From contig NC_068571.1 of NCBI RefSeq assembly GCF_025698545.1, forward strand, positions 46,905,733 through 46,969,732: a stretch of 64,000 nucleotides of DNA, written 5' to 3'. Every line of letters starts with the position of its first letter. Position 1 is the stretch's first letter. Positions 49,777 through 60,018 of this stretch are shown here, in pieces. The position numbers and the translations under genes were made by a program. This stretch comes from Gossypium raimondii. Lineage: Eukaryota; Streptophyta; Magnoliopsida; Malvales; Malvaceae. The notes below the pieces were generated by a model that was not told the origin of the DNA, did not search any database, and saw only the letters and a list, made by a program, of their open reading frames with translations.

Positions 49777-50925
49777 TCAAGCTCGCGGCCATTGACTACG
49801 AACCGCTTTCGATTCTTCACTCTCTATTTCAATCGCTCCATGTGTGAACACTTTAGTAACAATAAAATGTCCTTGCCATCGTGATCGAAGCTTACTCGAG
49901 AATAACTTTAACACGGAGTTATAAAGTAAAGCTTTTTGTCCTACCGAAAAATGCTTCTGAGCTATTCTCTTATCGTGAAACAACTTTGTCTTGTCTTTAT
50001 AAATGCGAGCATTCTCGTAGGCATCATTGCGAATTTCTTTTAACTCTTGAATGTCTAATTTCCTTGCCTTTCCTGTGGGTTCTAACTCCAACTCTGGTTC
50101 CTGTATAACAGAAGGTAACAGTTTAGTATTTTGAGATAATAACTCATTAACAAATTCAATTTCATCAAGTTCAGAATTATCTCCATAAATTGACTGAAAA
50201 TTTTCTTCCACCAAAGAGTCAATTATATCGATACAATTTACGCTCAAAATTTCGCTTGGATGGCTAATGGCGTCGTAGACATTAAACTTTACGATCTCCC
50301 CATCAAACTCCATCGTGAGAGTTCCACTTTGAACATCAATTTTAGTACTAGTTGTACTAAGGAACGGTCGACCCAGCAGGAGATCTGAAGATCCAGGAGT
50401 GCTATCCTCCTCCATTTTGATCACATAAAAATCTGCAGGGAAAATAAGCTCGTTAACTTTTACTAGAACATCCTCAAGGACTCCTTCTGGATGTACAACA
50501 GACCTGTCCGCCAATTGAATGATAACACCTGTTTTTGTCAAAAAACCCGCGTTAAGTGATTCATAAATAGAATATGGCATTACATTTATAGAAGCCCCTA
50601 GATCACACATAGCCTTCTTAATTCCTAGATGGCCTATTTTGCATGGTATTGCAAACATGCCCCTATCCTTGCATTTTGCCGGCATTTTTCGTTGTAACAC
50701 TGCGGATACATTCTCACCAACATTCACCCTTTCATTACCTGTTAATTTTCGCTTGTTGGTGCAAAGCTCTTTAAGAAATTTAGCATACCGTGGTATTTGC
50801 TTGATGGCGTCCAACAGCGGAATATTGATCTCGACATTCCTAAATGTTTCAAGGATTTCCTTGTCCTCTTTACCTCTTCGACACTGGTTGAATCGTTCGG
50901 GAAATGGAGGTTGAATTTTAGGCAA
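49777..50925 (-). CDS. Athila-like protease fused in frame to an integrase C-terminal tail
   Basis: A single 382-codon frame. Residues 30-60 are the segment before protease (VEINIPLLDAIKQIPRYAKF). The aspartic protease active site is CDLGASINVMP (D108-A111), with DLLLGRPFL near 181-189. At about residues 285-290 the protein passes straight into an integrase C-terminal part (LDIQELKEIRNDAYENARIY, WQGHFIVTKVF). All of RT, RNase H and the integrase catalytic core that should lie between them is missing, yet the frame is kept. The upstream part of the same polyprotein is in another frame (51161-50742) with a shift near 50930. It was probably mobilised, if at all, by proteins of intact relatives. 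Confidence 0.85.
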   Translation of the reverse strand: MPKIQPPFPERFNQCRRGKEDKEILETFRNVEINIPLLDAIKQIPRYAKFLKELCTNKRKLTGNERVNVGENVSAVLQRKMPAKCKDRGMFAIPCKIGHLGIKKAMCDLGASINVMPYSIYESLNAGFLTKTGVIIQLADRSVVHPEGVLEDVLVKVNELIFPADFYVIKMEEDSTPGSSDLLLGRPFLSTTSTKIDVQSGTLTMEFDGEIVKFNVYDAISHPSEILSVNCIDIIDSLVEENFQSIYGDNSELDEIEFVNELLSQNTKLLPSVIQEPELELEPTGKARKLDIQELKEIRNDAYENARIYKDKTKLFHDKRIAQKHFSVGQKALLYNSVLKLFSSKLRSRWQGHFIVTKVFTHGAIEIESEESKAVRSQWPRA

Positions 50926-51161
50926 TGGAGGCTTCGGTCAGACCTGTTCGTCTTTCTTGGGTTTTTCCTGGGCAATTTCTTGGGCAAGATTCCTGTCAGA
51001 ATCGATTCGATACTTTTCGCTTCAGTAACGTCCTTTGCATTTGCATTTTGTCTAGGGTTTGGTTCTGTTTGTGACGGCAGCTTCCCTTGAGAGTTTAATT
51101 TCTCGATCGATGTGGTCAACTCTCTGATAGACGCCTCGATTTTCTGTTGGAAATCCTTCAT
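50742..51161 (-). pseudogene. Athila-like gag/protease linker segment, frameshifted
   Basis: This overlaps the end of gag at an ATGA junction and encodes a charged linker (MKDFQQKIEASIREL, SQTEPNPRQNANA). The sequence related to the protease region then continues in the 49777-50925 frame, so two 1-base shifts separate what is normally one polyprotein. I treat them as mutations rather than programmed frameshifts. Confidence 0.7.
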
Positions 51162-52156
51162 CTCCTTTTGAAATTAAGATTTTGCTGCTGAAAATCAAGA
51201 ACATTAGCTGCTAACTTATTGACCATGGTTTCTAGAAAATTACCTGAACCTTGCGGCTGTTGCGGAAATCGATTTTGGTATGGCTGGTTATTTCGTAGGT
51301 TGGCTCCATAACTTAAGTTAGGATGGTCCCTCCACCCTGGGTTGTAGGTATTAGCGTAGGGGTCGTACTGCCTTTGTGGTGGCCCAAGGAAATTTCCAAC
51401 AGCATCTAGATGGGCCGTGGTATCATCATACAAACTGGGACATGCATCAGTTGTGTGATCAGGTGTAGCACATATTCCGCATAATCGAGCTGTCTTCGCT
51501 TTTTCTGCAATAAGAGAATTCATCATATTAGTAAGTCTATCAACTTTATCCTCTAAGGTTGAATTACTTAGCTGATGAACCCTTCTAGGGGGTTCAGTAT
51601 TGGCTCGGAACTGCTGAGAATTTGCAGTCATCGTGGAGATCAAGTCTCTCGCTTGTTGGGGAGTCATGTTGACCAATGCTCCTCCACTAGCAGCGTCTAC
51701 CATATTCATCTCCATGGGCTTCAAACCTTCGTAAAAGTATTGGAGGAGAGATTGCTCTGTTATACCATGTTGTGGGCAGCTTGCACACAACTTCTTAAAT
51801 CGCTCCCAATAATCGTAAAGGGACTCAGCTTCTTTTTGCCTTATTCCAACGATCTTTCTTCTTAGCTCAGCTGCTCGAGACGCTGGAAAAAACCTGTTCA
51901 GAAACAAACGAGATAGATCAGCCCAAGTTGTAATAGATCCAGGGGGTAAATAAAATAACCATTCCTTAGCGGAATCTGCTAGGGAGAAAGGGAAAGCACG
52001 CAATTTAATCTGATCCTCAGTTACCCCCTGAGGTTTCATGCTAAGACAAACCATATGAAATTCTTTCAGATGCTTGTGGGGATTTTCATTTTGTAACCCA
52101 CGAAAAGTTGGCAATAACTGGATTAAACCTGACTTCAATTCAAAATCAGTATCCAT
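51158..52156 (-). CDS. Athila-like Gag
   Basis: A 332-aa frame starting MDTDFELKSGLIQLLPTF. It contains the retrotransposon gag domain (HLKEFHMVCLSMKPQGV, LADSAKEWLFYLPPGSI, FLNRFFPASRAAELRRKI, YDYWERFKKLCASCPQHG) and a CCHC zinc knuckle (CGICATPDHTTDAC, about residues 227-240), then a proline/asparagine-rich tail. Gag forms the particle that packages element RNA. The frame is intact, unlike pol. It ends in ...NFKRR and overlaps the next frame by ATGA. Confidence 0.92.
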   Translation of the reverse strand: MDTDFELKSGLIQLLPTFRGLQNENPHKHLKEFHMVCLSMKPQGVTEDQIKLRAFPFSLADSAKEWLFYLPPGSITTWADLSRLFLNRFFPASRAAELRRKIVGIRQKEAESLYDYWERFKKLCASCPQHGITEQSLLQYFYEGLKPMEMNMVDAASGGALVNMTPQQARDLISTMTANSQQFRANTEPPRRVHQLSNSTLEDKVDRLTNMMNSLIAEKAKTARLCGICATPDHTTDACPSLYDDTTAHLDAVGNFLGPPQRQYDPYANTYNPGWRDHPNLSYGANLRNNQPYQNRFPQQPQGSGNFLETMVNKLAANVLDFQQQNLNFKRR

Positions 52157-52530
52157 AGTAGGATACGCGATGCATAATGGCGGTTGTTACTTTGGAGCTT
52201 CGTCCGATTCTTGCAATTGTTTGAGCCATTGGTTCGTGTGCTAAATTTGGGTTTTCGTTAACCCTAGTGTTAAGCACTTCTTACGGTGAGTCGACTTCAC
52301 TTTTTCGCTTTCAAGTGTTCGAGTAGGATTTTCGTTAACCCTAGACTCGACTTCGTCGTCGACTTCAATTTCGGCGTTGGATTACTTTGAGTTCCAACCA
52401 CACGATCGCTTTTTAGTAACTTTGTCTCCTTGCGATTGGCTCTAGTAGTCTTCTCAATTTCGAATCGAACGCAAGAGTACCGGAGCGAGATCTGGTCATA
52501 AGAAACAAAAACAAGATTAGTACGTTGCGG
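52157..52530 (-). other. Athila-like 5' leader
   Basis: Non-coding leader between the primer site and gag. It has a repeated TTCGTTAACCCTAG word (about 52252 and 52332). Confidence 0.6.
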
Positions 52531-52547
52531 TCCCAACAGCGGCGCCA
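52531..52547 (-). other. Athila-like primer-binding site
   Basis: The minus strand reads TGGCGCCGCTGTTGGGA, the TGGCGCC type of primer site used by the Athila/Tat lineage, five bases inside the LTR. Confidence 0.85.
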
Positions 52548-52552
52548 AAATT

Positions 52553-53578
52553 TGATGCGGTCGTTGGAAGCACCAAAATATCCTATCCCTAATAAATAAT
52601 GAAAAGAATAGTAAAAGGGAAGTAGGGTCAAATCCTCGTGGACCTGGACTTGCAAAATATCTTGTTAGTGATATCCCGGTGAGTCTTGCCCAAGACAACT
52701 GCGTTCTGAAAAAAATAAAAACAATAGCGAAATTAAATTGTTGGATCTAGAAATGAAAAATAAAATAAAAGAATTAAGAATATTGAATTAAAAATTAGAA
52801 ATTAAAAATAAAGTTAAGAGAAAGAAAATTCTTATGGGAAATTCCAGCCTCCAGTTGTCTCGTTCCGCCTTGGGTTCAATCCTCGGCTTTTAGATGATCC
52901 TTCCCAAACCAAATAAGCCAGTTATAGTGGAAGAGGACGCCTACGACCACTAGCTCCAATGATTTAGACTACGATTTGGTGGAACCTGACTCTAGCTAAC
53001 AATCGTTTCTGTGGGATCGTCTTATGCTAGATCAACGCTTCTCAATGGCGAATCCCACGCCATTTTGTCTCTTGGGCTCGCCAACCTCTGACGCAGTAAG
53101 CTAACGAACCGACTGTGCAACCTTCCCAAAACATACAAAGCGGCCCCTTTTAAGTCACTTCACCCCCTATTTATAGTGCTAGGGGAGATATTCTAATTCT
53201 ACTTAAATTCCTAAAAGATAAATACATTTAATTGAAGATAAATAAAGATAAAATAAAATCCTAAAAATAATCCTTAATAATTATCTCAATATTAATTATC
53301 CTAATATAATTAAAATAGAGTTTAATAAAATAAAATCTCTTCTTTTTGCATTTCAACCCTTGTGTCCTCCATGCTTGCACTTTTGGCACCAACTTTTCCT
53401 TGTGTCGCACATTGGCCCATTTTATCTCTAAATTCACGCTTTTGGCCCTTAATTTCACTTTTGCCTCAAATTTAGTCCCTATGAGATAAAAGATCATAAA
53501 TAGCTCAAATTAGCAGGATCATACTCAGAATAAATACATAATTAATACATAAAAATACGTTATTCTAGAGTGTTATCA
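52553..53578 (-). repeat. Athila-like 5' LTR (1026 bp, internally deleted)
   Basis: It aligns with 46942-48259. After AAAGCGGCC (about 53145) it jumps to CTTTTAAGTCACTTCACC, losing the equivalent of about 47543-47828. A CC is shared at the junction. Confidence 0.93.
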
Positions 53579-53594
53579 GGGATCGAGGAGAAGA

Positions 53595-54641
53595 ATGGCA
53601 GAGGCATCGTCATCAACAAAGACTACCGTGACCAATGTAAAATTTGAAGTAGAGAAATTTGATGGTACCAATAATTTTGGTATGTGGCAATGTGAGATCC
53701 TGGATGTCTTATGTCAGGAAGAGTTGGATATAGCTCTTGAAGAAAAACCTGACAAGATGGATGACAAGGAGTGGGCCAAGATTAATAGACAGGCGTGTTG
53801 TACAATCCGCCTATGTTTGGCCAAAGAGCAGAAGTACTCTGTCATGAGGGAGACATCAACGAAGAAGTTGTGGGATACACTGGAAGAAAAGTTTCTAACG
53901 AAAAGTTTTGAAAATAGGCTTTATATGAAAAAGAAACTTTTTCGATTCACGTATGCACCCGGTATGTCGATGAATGACCATGTGAACTCATTCAATAAAA
54001 TTTTAGCAGATTTGCTAAATTTGGATGAGAAGTTTGAAGATGAAGACAAGGCATTATTGTTGTTGAATTCTCTTCCCGATGAATATGATCATCTTACCAC
54101 CACATTGCTTCATGGGAAGGATACGATCACATTTGATGCAGTCTGCAGCGTGTTGTATAGATCTGAGACTCGAAAGAAAGATAAAAGAGATCACGGAGAT
54201 GCAACTGCAGAAGCCTTAGTAGTAAGAGGTCGTTTACACAGTAACAAACCTGGTAGAAGGGGCAAGTCTAAAGGGAGACCCTCCAAAGATGAATGTGCTT
54301 TTTGTCGTGAGAAAGGGCACTCGAAAAAGAATTGTCCTAAGTTACAAAAGGGCAAGGCTATTTCTGATGCATGTATAGCGGAGCATGATGAGGAGTCAGA
54401 CTTTAGCTTGGTTGGTATGGCAATGATATGTCATACGGATGCGTGGATCTTGGATTCGGGATGTACTTACCATATGTGTCCTAATAAGGACTGGTTTTCT
54501 AGTCTTGAAGAATTAGAAGGTGGAGTTGTTTTTATGGGCAATGACAGTGCTTGTAAGACAATGAGAGTAGGTACAATCAAATTGAAGAATCATGACGGCT
54601 CAATCCAAGTCTTGACAGATTTCGCTATGTACTTAGCTTGA
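53595..54641 (+). CDS. Copia Gag-protease frame
   Basis: A 348-aa frame starting MAEASSSTKTTVTNVKFEVE. It contains a UBN2/copia-type gag domain (FDGTNNFGMWQCEILDVLC, LWDTLEEKFLTKS, LLLLNSLPDEYDHL), a zinc knuckle CAFCREKGHSKKNC (234-247) and the aspartic protease site WILDSGCTYHMC (DSG at 287-289). The start lies 12 bases after the Athila insertion, so the natural leader is split from it. A frameshift near 54620 ends the frame before the pre-integrase region. Confidence 0.92.
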   Translation: MAEASSSTKTTVTNVKFEVEKFDGTNNFGMWQCEILDVLCQEELDIALEEKPDKMDDKEWAKINRQACCTIRLCLAKEQKYSVMRETSTKKLWDTLEEKFLTKSFENRLYMKKKLFRFTYAPGMSMNDHVNSFNKILADLLNLDEKFEDEDKALLLLNSLPDEYDHLTTTLLHGKDTITFDAVCSVLYRSETRKKDKRDHGDATAEALVVRGRLHSNKPGRRGKSKGRPSKDECAFCREKGHSKKNCPKLQKGKAISDACIAEHDEESDFSLVGMAMICHTDAWILDSGCTYHMCPNKDWFSSLEELEGGVVFMGNDSACKTMRVGTIKLKNHDGSIQVLTDFAMYLA

Positions 54642-57489
54642 AGAAAAATCTCATCTCATTAGGGGCCCTGAATCTAAAGGGCTCACAGTCACTTTGAGAG
54701 ATGGATTACTAAAGGTAGTAGCTGGGGTATTGACGTTGATGAAAGGCATTAGAAGAAATAACTTCTACTATTTAAATGGAAGTACAGTTATTGGATCAAT
54801 ATCAACAGCTTCTACGAAATATGCAGATTCAGAGGCTACCAGGTTATGGCATAGGCGATTGGGACATGCTGGTGAAAAAGCTTTGCAGACTTTGGCGAAG
54901 CAAGGCTTGTTGAAAGGTGCAAATTCTTTCAAATTGGAATTCTGTGAACATTGTGTTCTGGGCAAGCAGACGAGGGTAAAATTTGGTTCAGCAATTCACA
55001 GTACGGAAGGAATTCTGGACTACGTTCATAGTGACGTGTGAGGACCTACCAAAGTGGCTTCTTTGGGAGGTATGCACTATTTTGTTACTTTTGTTGATTA
55101 TTATTCAATAAAAGTATGAGTGTATCTAATGAAAAGAAAGAGTGAAGTTTTGGATGCATTTCTGAAGTGGAAAAAGATGGTGGAGACTCAGATTGGTCGA
55201 AAGGTCAAACTACTTCGATCAGATAATAGTACTGAGTACAAAAATGACCCATTTCTTCAAGTATGTCAAGATGAGGGCATTGTGCGACACTTCATTGTTC
55301 GGGATACACCACAGCAGAATGGGGTTGCAGAACCTATGAATCAGACTATACTGGAGAAAGTTCGATGTATGTTGTCCAATACTGGATTGGGCAAGGAATT
55401 TTGGGCTGAGGCAGTTACATATGCGTGCCATCTAATTAACCGGTTGCCATCAGCTGCAATAAATGGAAAAACTCCTATGGATATGTGGGCTGGTAAACAC
55501 ACTATCGATTATGATTCTTTACATGTTTTGGTTCCTTGCATATTATCATGTAAAGAATCTAAGTTAGACCAAGAGCAAAGAAAGCATTATTCATGGGTAT
55601 AACTGGTGGAGTAAAAGGATACCGTCTCTGGTGTCCTGATACAAGGAAGATTGTTTTCAGTAGAGATGTGACTTTTGATGAATCAACCATGATGAAAAAC
55701 AAGGATTCACAAAAGGATGACAAAACCAGTGGCGCTTTGCAGCAGGTGAAGCTTGAAAAGGTTAATGATGATCTAGCTAATACTGAAGGAACAAATGATG
55801 AAGAATTTTCGACCCAAGAACTTCAACAGCAACAAGATTCAATTGCATATAGGAGGCCAAGAAGAGAGATTTGTAAGCCTGCTCGCTTTGATGAAATAGT
55901 GGCCTATACACTTCCAATTGCAGATGATGATGTTCCTTCTACTTACACAGAAGCAATAAGTAACCCTGATGGTGTAAAGTGGAAGCAAGCTATGAATGAA
56001 GAAATGCAGTCTCTTCATAAAAATAGGACTTGGGAGTTGGTGACACTGTCCAAGGGAAAGAAGGCAATTGGATACAAATGGGTATATGCAAAGATGGAAG
56101 GATTTCCTGGTAAAAATGAAATTCGATACAAGGCTAGATTGGTAGCAAAGGGTTACGCTCAGAAAGAAGGAATAGACTACAATGAAGTGTTTTCTCCAGT
56201 TGTGAAGCATTCATCTATTCGGATTTTGCTAGCCTTGGTTGCGCAATATGACCTTGAACTAGTTCAGCTTGATGTGAAGACGGCCTTTTTACACGGTGAT
56301 TTAGAGGAGGAAATCTATATGACTCAGCCTGATGGATTCAAGGTTGCTGATAAAGAAAATTGGATTTGCAAACTGACGAAGTCGCTTTATGGATTGAAAC
56401 AATCTCCGAGGCAGTGGTACAAGCGATTTGACCAGTTCATGAAAGGGCAAAGGTACACAAGAAGTAAATTTGATCATTGCGTGTATTTTCAGAAGCTACA
56501 AGTAGGAACTTTCATATACTTGCTCTTATATGTTGATGATATGCTGATAGCATCTAAGAGCAAAGTTGAGATTGAGAGATTGAAGACTCAACTCAATCTC
56601 GAGTTTGAGATGAAAGATCTGGGTGAAGCTAAGAAGATTCTTGGCATGGAAATATGTAGAGATAGAGCTCATAGCAGAGTTAGCTTGTCTCAGAAGCAGT
56701 ATTTGAAGAAAGTACTACAACAGTTTGGCATGAACGAGCAGACAAAACCTATAAGTACCCCGTTGGCTTCTCATTTCAAGCTTTCTGCACAACAAATACG
56801 GAACGAGAATACATGTTACAAGTTCCGTATTCTAATGCAGTGGGTAGCTTGATTTATGCAATGGTGTGTACAAGACCCAACATTTCACAGGCAGTTAGTA
56901 TAGTGAGCAGGTATATGCATAATCTTGGAAAAAGACATTGGCAAGCTGTGAAATAGATTCTACGGTATATTCTGAAGACTGTGGATGTTGGATTACTGTT
57001 CAAGCAGGATACTACACTTGGTAAAGGTGTTATTGGGTACGTTGATTCTGACTATGCCGGTGATTTGGACAAACGAAGATCAACTACTGGTTATGTGTTT
57101 ACACTTACTGGAGGACAAATAAGTTGGAAGTCTACACTACAGTCTACAGTTGCGTTACCACAGAAGCCGAATACATGGCTGTAACAGAGGCTGTAAAGAA
57201 AGCTATTTGGTTACAAGGTATGGTTAAAACCTTGGGATTGGTTCAGGAGCATATTAACGTGTATTGTGATAGTCAAAGGGCTATTCATTTAGCAAAGAAT
57301 CAAGTCTATCATGCACGTACAAAGCATATCGACGTACGATTCCATTTTGTGCGGGAAATTATTGATGAGGGGAAAATTCGTCTTCAGAAGATTAAGACTG
57401 CAGATAATCCCGCAGATATGATGACCAAGGTGGTACCAACAATCAAGTTCGGACATTGTTTGAACTTGATCAATATTCTGCAAGTTTAA
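54642..57489 (+). pseudogene. Copia pol pseudogene (integrase, RT, RNase H)
   Basis: Domains in order: gag-pre-integrase with the HHCC zinc site (LWHRRLGHAGEKAL, CEHCVLGKQTRVKF; 54694-55041); integrase core (HSDV near 55030, LLRSDNSTEY near 55212, DTPQQNGVAE near 55305); RT (55930-56800; RYKARLVAKGYAQKEGIDY, LDVKTAFLHGDLEEEIYM, YVDD near 56528); RNase H (57034-57460; DSDYAGDLDKRRST, TEAEYMAVTEA). Breaks: frameshifts near 54620-54690, 55580, 56790 and 57160, and tryptophan codons read as TGA at about 55039 and 55118 and TAG at about 56954. It ends at 57489. Confidence 0.93.
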
Positions 57490-57571
57490 CAGTTGAAGAA
57501 GGCACTATCAAGTATTGTTGTCGAAGGCAAGGCAGAAAGAATTGTGTGAAGATAAGATTATCCTAATCAAA

Positions 57572-57587
57572 TCTTCAAGGTGGAAAT
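57572..57587 (+). other. Copia polypurine-type tract
   Basis: CTTCAAGGTGGAAAT precedes the 3' LTR directly. The AAGGTGGA form is usual for plant copia elements. Confidence 0.7.
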
Positions 57588-58135
57588 TATTGGCAACCTA
57601 CTATCTTTGACTTTTCAAAGATGGATGGTGTCAGAAATTTGGCACCGAAAATCTAAGCATTTAAGGCATAGATTTTTGGGTTGAAATTTGGCTTAGGATA
57701 ATTGCAATTTTGGTGCCTATTTGTATAGGGACTTTGCAAGTTAATCCTTGAGCTTCAACTATAAATAGGCCTATCTATTTCTCATTTTCTACATCCCACA
57801 AATGCCATTCTTTACTTAAGGCATTATTCTCTTTCCTTATTTGTAAAATTTCACTTGTATTTTGGAGTGAAATATATTTGGTAGTGCCCGAGGACGTAGG
57901 CAAAATTTGCTGAACCTCGTTAAAATTCTTGTGTTCTTTATTATTTATTTTGCATATTTTGTGAGTGTGATTGTAGTGATTTATTGTGCTATTAAATTAC
58001 GATAGAGGGATATTCTGGCTAGGAAAGACCTGGTACTTAAGCGATCCTCGTGATCCACCTCTCTTTCCTGGGAATTGAACTTAGTGTGATTTTTTAGTAC
58101 AATAATTTTACTCTTTTACATGCTTCCGCGCAACA
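57588..58135 (+). repeat. Copia 3' LTR
   Basis: 548 bp, TATTGGCAACC...GCGCAACA, the same length as the 5' LTR with about 17 substitutions and no indels noticed. GCATT follows it. Confidence 0.95.
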
Positions 58136-58140
58136 GCATT

Positions 58141-58843
58141 GATGGTCATGTTCAATATGTGGCGTACAATGGCTTGCCTGTCATCTGTTACGAGTGTGGC
58201 TGCTATGGGCACACTAAGTAGAGTTATCCGGAACAACAAGGGAATGGGAAAATGGTGGACTCGACGAAGACAACGATGGTGCTGACTATTGATATTGTGA
58301 TGATTACAACTGCGGGTGCTGTGAAGGATCTAGTTTCTCTATACGGACCTTGGAAGCAAGCTCCAACCCATAGACGAAGACCAAATATTTCGAGGAAGTC
58401 TACTATGAAATGAAAACAAGGTCAACTGTTAGTTGAGGGAGTAAGACAATCATGCTTCCAAATCTTTGAAGATAATGGTGATTAGAATAAAGTTAGTTTT
58501 GATAAGGAAATTGAAAATACTCAAACGAAAAATAAAGCAATTTTGAAATGGAAAGAGTCAAGGCGAGAGATTTTAAAGGGATCAAATTTTGAGAGGGTTG
58601 GTGAAGGATTCATGTGGAGGGAAAATTAGTGGTGGGTCAATCACGAAGGCTAATGGAAAAGAGCCACAATCTACCCTTGAGAAAGACCGGTCCAAATTGG
58701 TGGGGGTAGGAGAAAGTAAGAGAAATAGGCCTCAGATCCCACCTGGTTTCAATCCGATCATTATTAGTGCTACTACCTTATCAGAATCGAGTCACACAGC
58801 TGTGATAATTGAGGACGACAACACCTTGAAGAAGAAGCAGTAG
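58141..58843 (+). pseudogene. LINE (L1-type) ORF1 relic
   Basis: Reading from the copia target site: HVQYVAYNGLPVICYECGCYGHTK, then a stop. This is the CCHC knuckle region typical of plant LINE ORF1 after a DUF4283 domain. It continues with YGPWKQAPTHRRRP near 58350 and a C-terminal frame at 58589-58843 (IPPGFNPIII). No endonuclease or RT follows; the solo LTR begins soon after. The copia inserted just upstream of the zinc knuckle, so the LINE relic is older than the copia. Confidence 0.8.
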
Positions 58844-58923
58844 AGTGGCCCATGTGATTTTGCTTTTACTCTTGATCCCAACTCCCTAATTTTACTTTAA
58901 TGTGTTACATAATAATATTACTG

Positions 58924-59982
58924 TGTACAAACCCAATAATGCCCGGGCCTAAACCTAATTACAGGCCCAAAATAATGACAGCCCAACAAGCCCAAAACAA
59001 ACAAAAAAAAATAGAAACCCTAAGCAGAAAAATTTCCAGCAGCCGCAAGGATCGGAGCAAGCCTCCCCCACGTGCGCCGCTCCTCTCCGCGCCTTGCGCT
59101 CCTCACCTGCAACAACAAACTGGAACAAAGCAAAATCGGGCAACAAAATAGGAACAAAACAACCGAAAAGATTCGTCTTTGATTTTTTCTATTTTTTTTC
59201 ATTTCGGCTATTTAAAGCCGTGAAATATCGATGATTAGTGGGGGGAAATTTCAGTGTAACAGAGACAGAAATAGAGAGAAAATACAGATATCAAAGTTAT
59301 TTTACAAAGGTTTTTTTCTTTTCGTTTTTCATAGTATTTTTATTATTATTTACATGTGTTTTATTTTCTTTTATGTTCGTTTTATTTCGTATAAAATAAC
59401 AAAGAAAAAAGAAAAAGAAAAACTTACCTTCCGCCGGAGTTGCCGAATCATCGCCGTCTCCGCCGTGATCGGAGCTCTGGCATGAAGATGAATGAACGGC
59501 GGCGTCAAAATAGGGAGAAGAGAAACCCTAGCAGAGCATATGTGAAAAAAAAACATGAAACAAAATGATCAGAATTGTTTATTTTTTTGTTAATTTTAAA
59601 TGCAGGTGAAACGGCGCCGTTTAGGGGGGGTGGATCCGCGCGTTGACCAGACCCGCAAAGGGGATCCGCGCGTCTCCACCCTGAATGGGGAAATTGCGCA
59701 CCTAGCCCTTCCTCTTTTGCTACGTGTTTCAATCATGTTTTTTTTCTTTTTAAATTCAGCCCAAATATTTTTCTCGCGTGACGATTTAATCCATGTCACT
59801 GCACAGTGCTTCAGCGACTTGGGAAAATTTCTTTTTAAGTCCCCCACTCATGGCGCGCGTATCAATTTGGTCCTTCAGGGTGTTTTCTATTTTTAAATTT
59901 GGCCTTTTAACTTCGTTTAGCTCTCAGTTTAATCCTTAATGGTGCTTTTTAAGGTTTTTTTTTGTAGTTTATTTTTTTAGTT

Positions 59983-60018
<36 letters not shown>

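Larger units (their letters stand above)
46942..53578 (-). mobile_element. Athila-like (Ty3/gypsy) non-autonomous element, nested in the copia leader
   Basis: The ends TGATGCAG...GTTATCA are flanked by perfect 5-bp duplications GGGAT (46937-46941 and 53579-53583). On the minus strand the order is 5' LTR 53578-52553, primer site, leader, gag, protease joined to an integrase tail, 3' polypurine tract and 3' LTR 48259-46942. RT, RNase H and the integrase core are absent. The LTRs match closely except for a deletion of about 290 bp in the 5' copy. Confidence 0.93.
46266..58135 (+). mobile_element. Ty1/copia retrotransposon (Tork/TAR-like), carrying a nested Athila-like element
   Basis: Two 548-bp LTRs (46266-46813 and 57588-58135) enclose a primer site, leader, gag, protease, integrase, RT and RNase H on the plus strand. 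The target duplication is perfect: GCATT at 46261-46265 and 58136-58140. By eye the LTRs differ at about 17 of 548 positions. The leader is split at 46942-53578 by another element. Excluding that, the element is about 5.2 kb. Pol is broken by frameshifts and stops. Confidence 0.95.

Noticed and set aside
51158-51161. ATGA overlap between Athila-like Gag and the next frame as a programmed frameshift or coupled start
   Set aside because: Related plant elements are normally one frame here, no slippery sequence or structure is evident, and another plain frameshift follows near 50930. Mutation is simpler.
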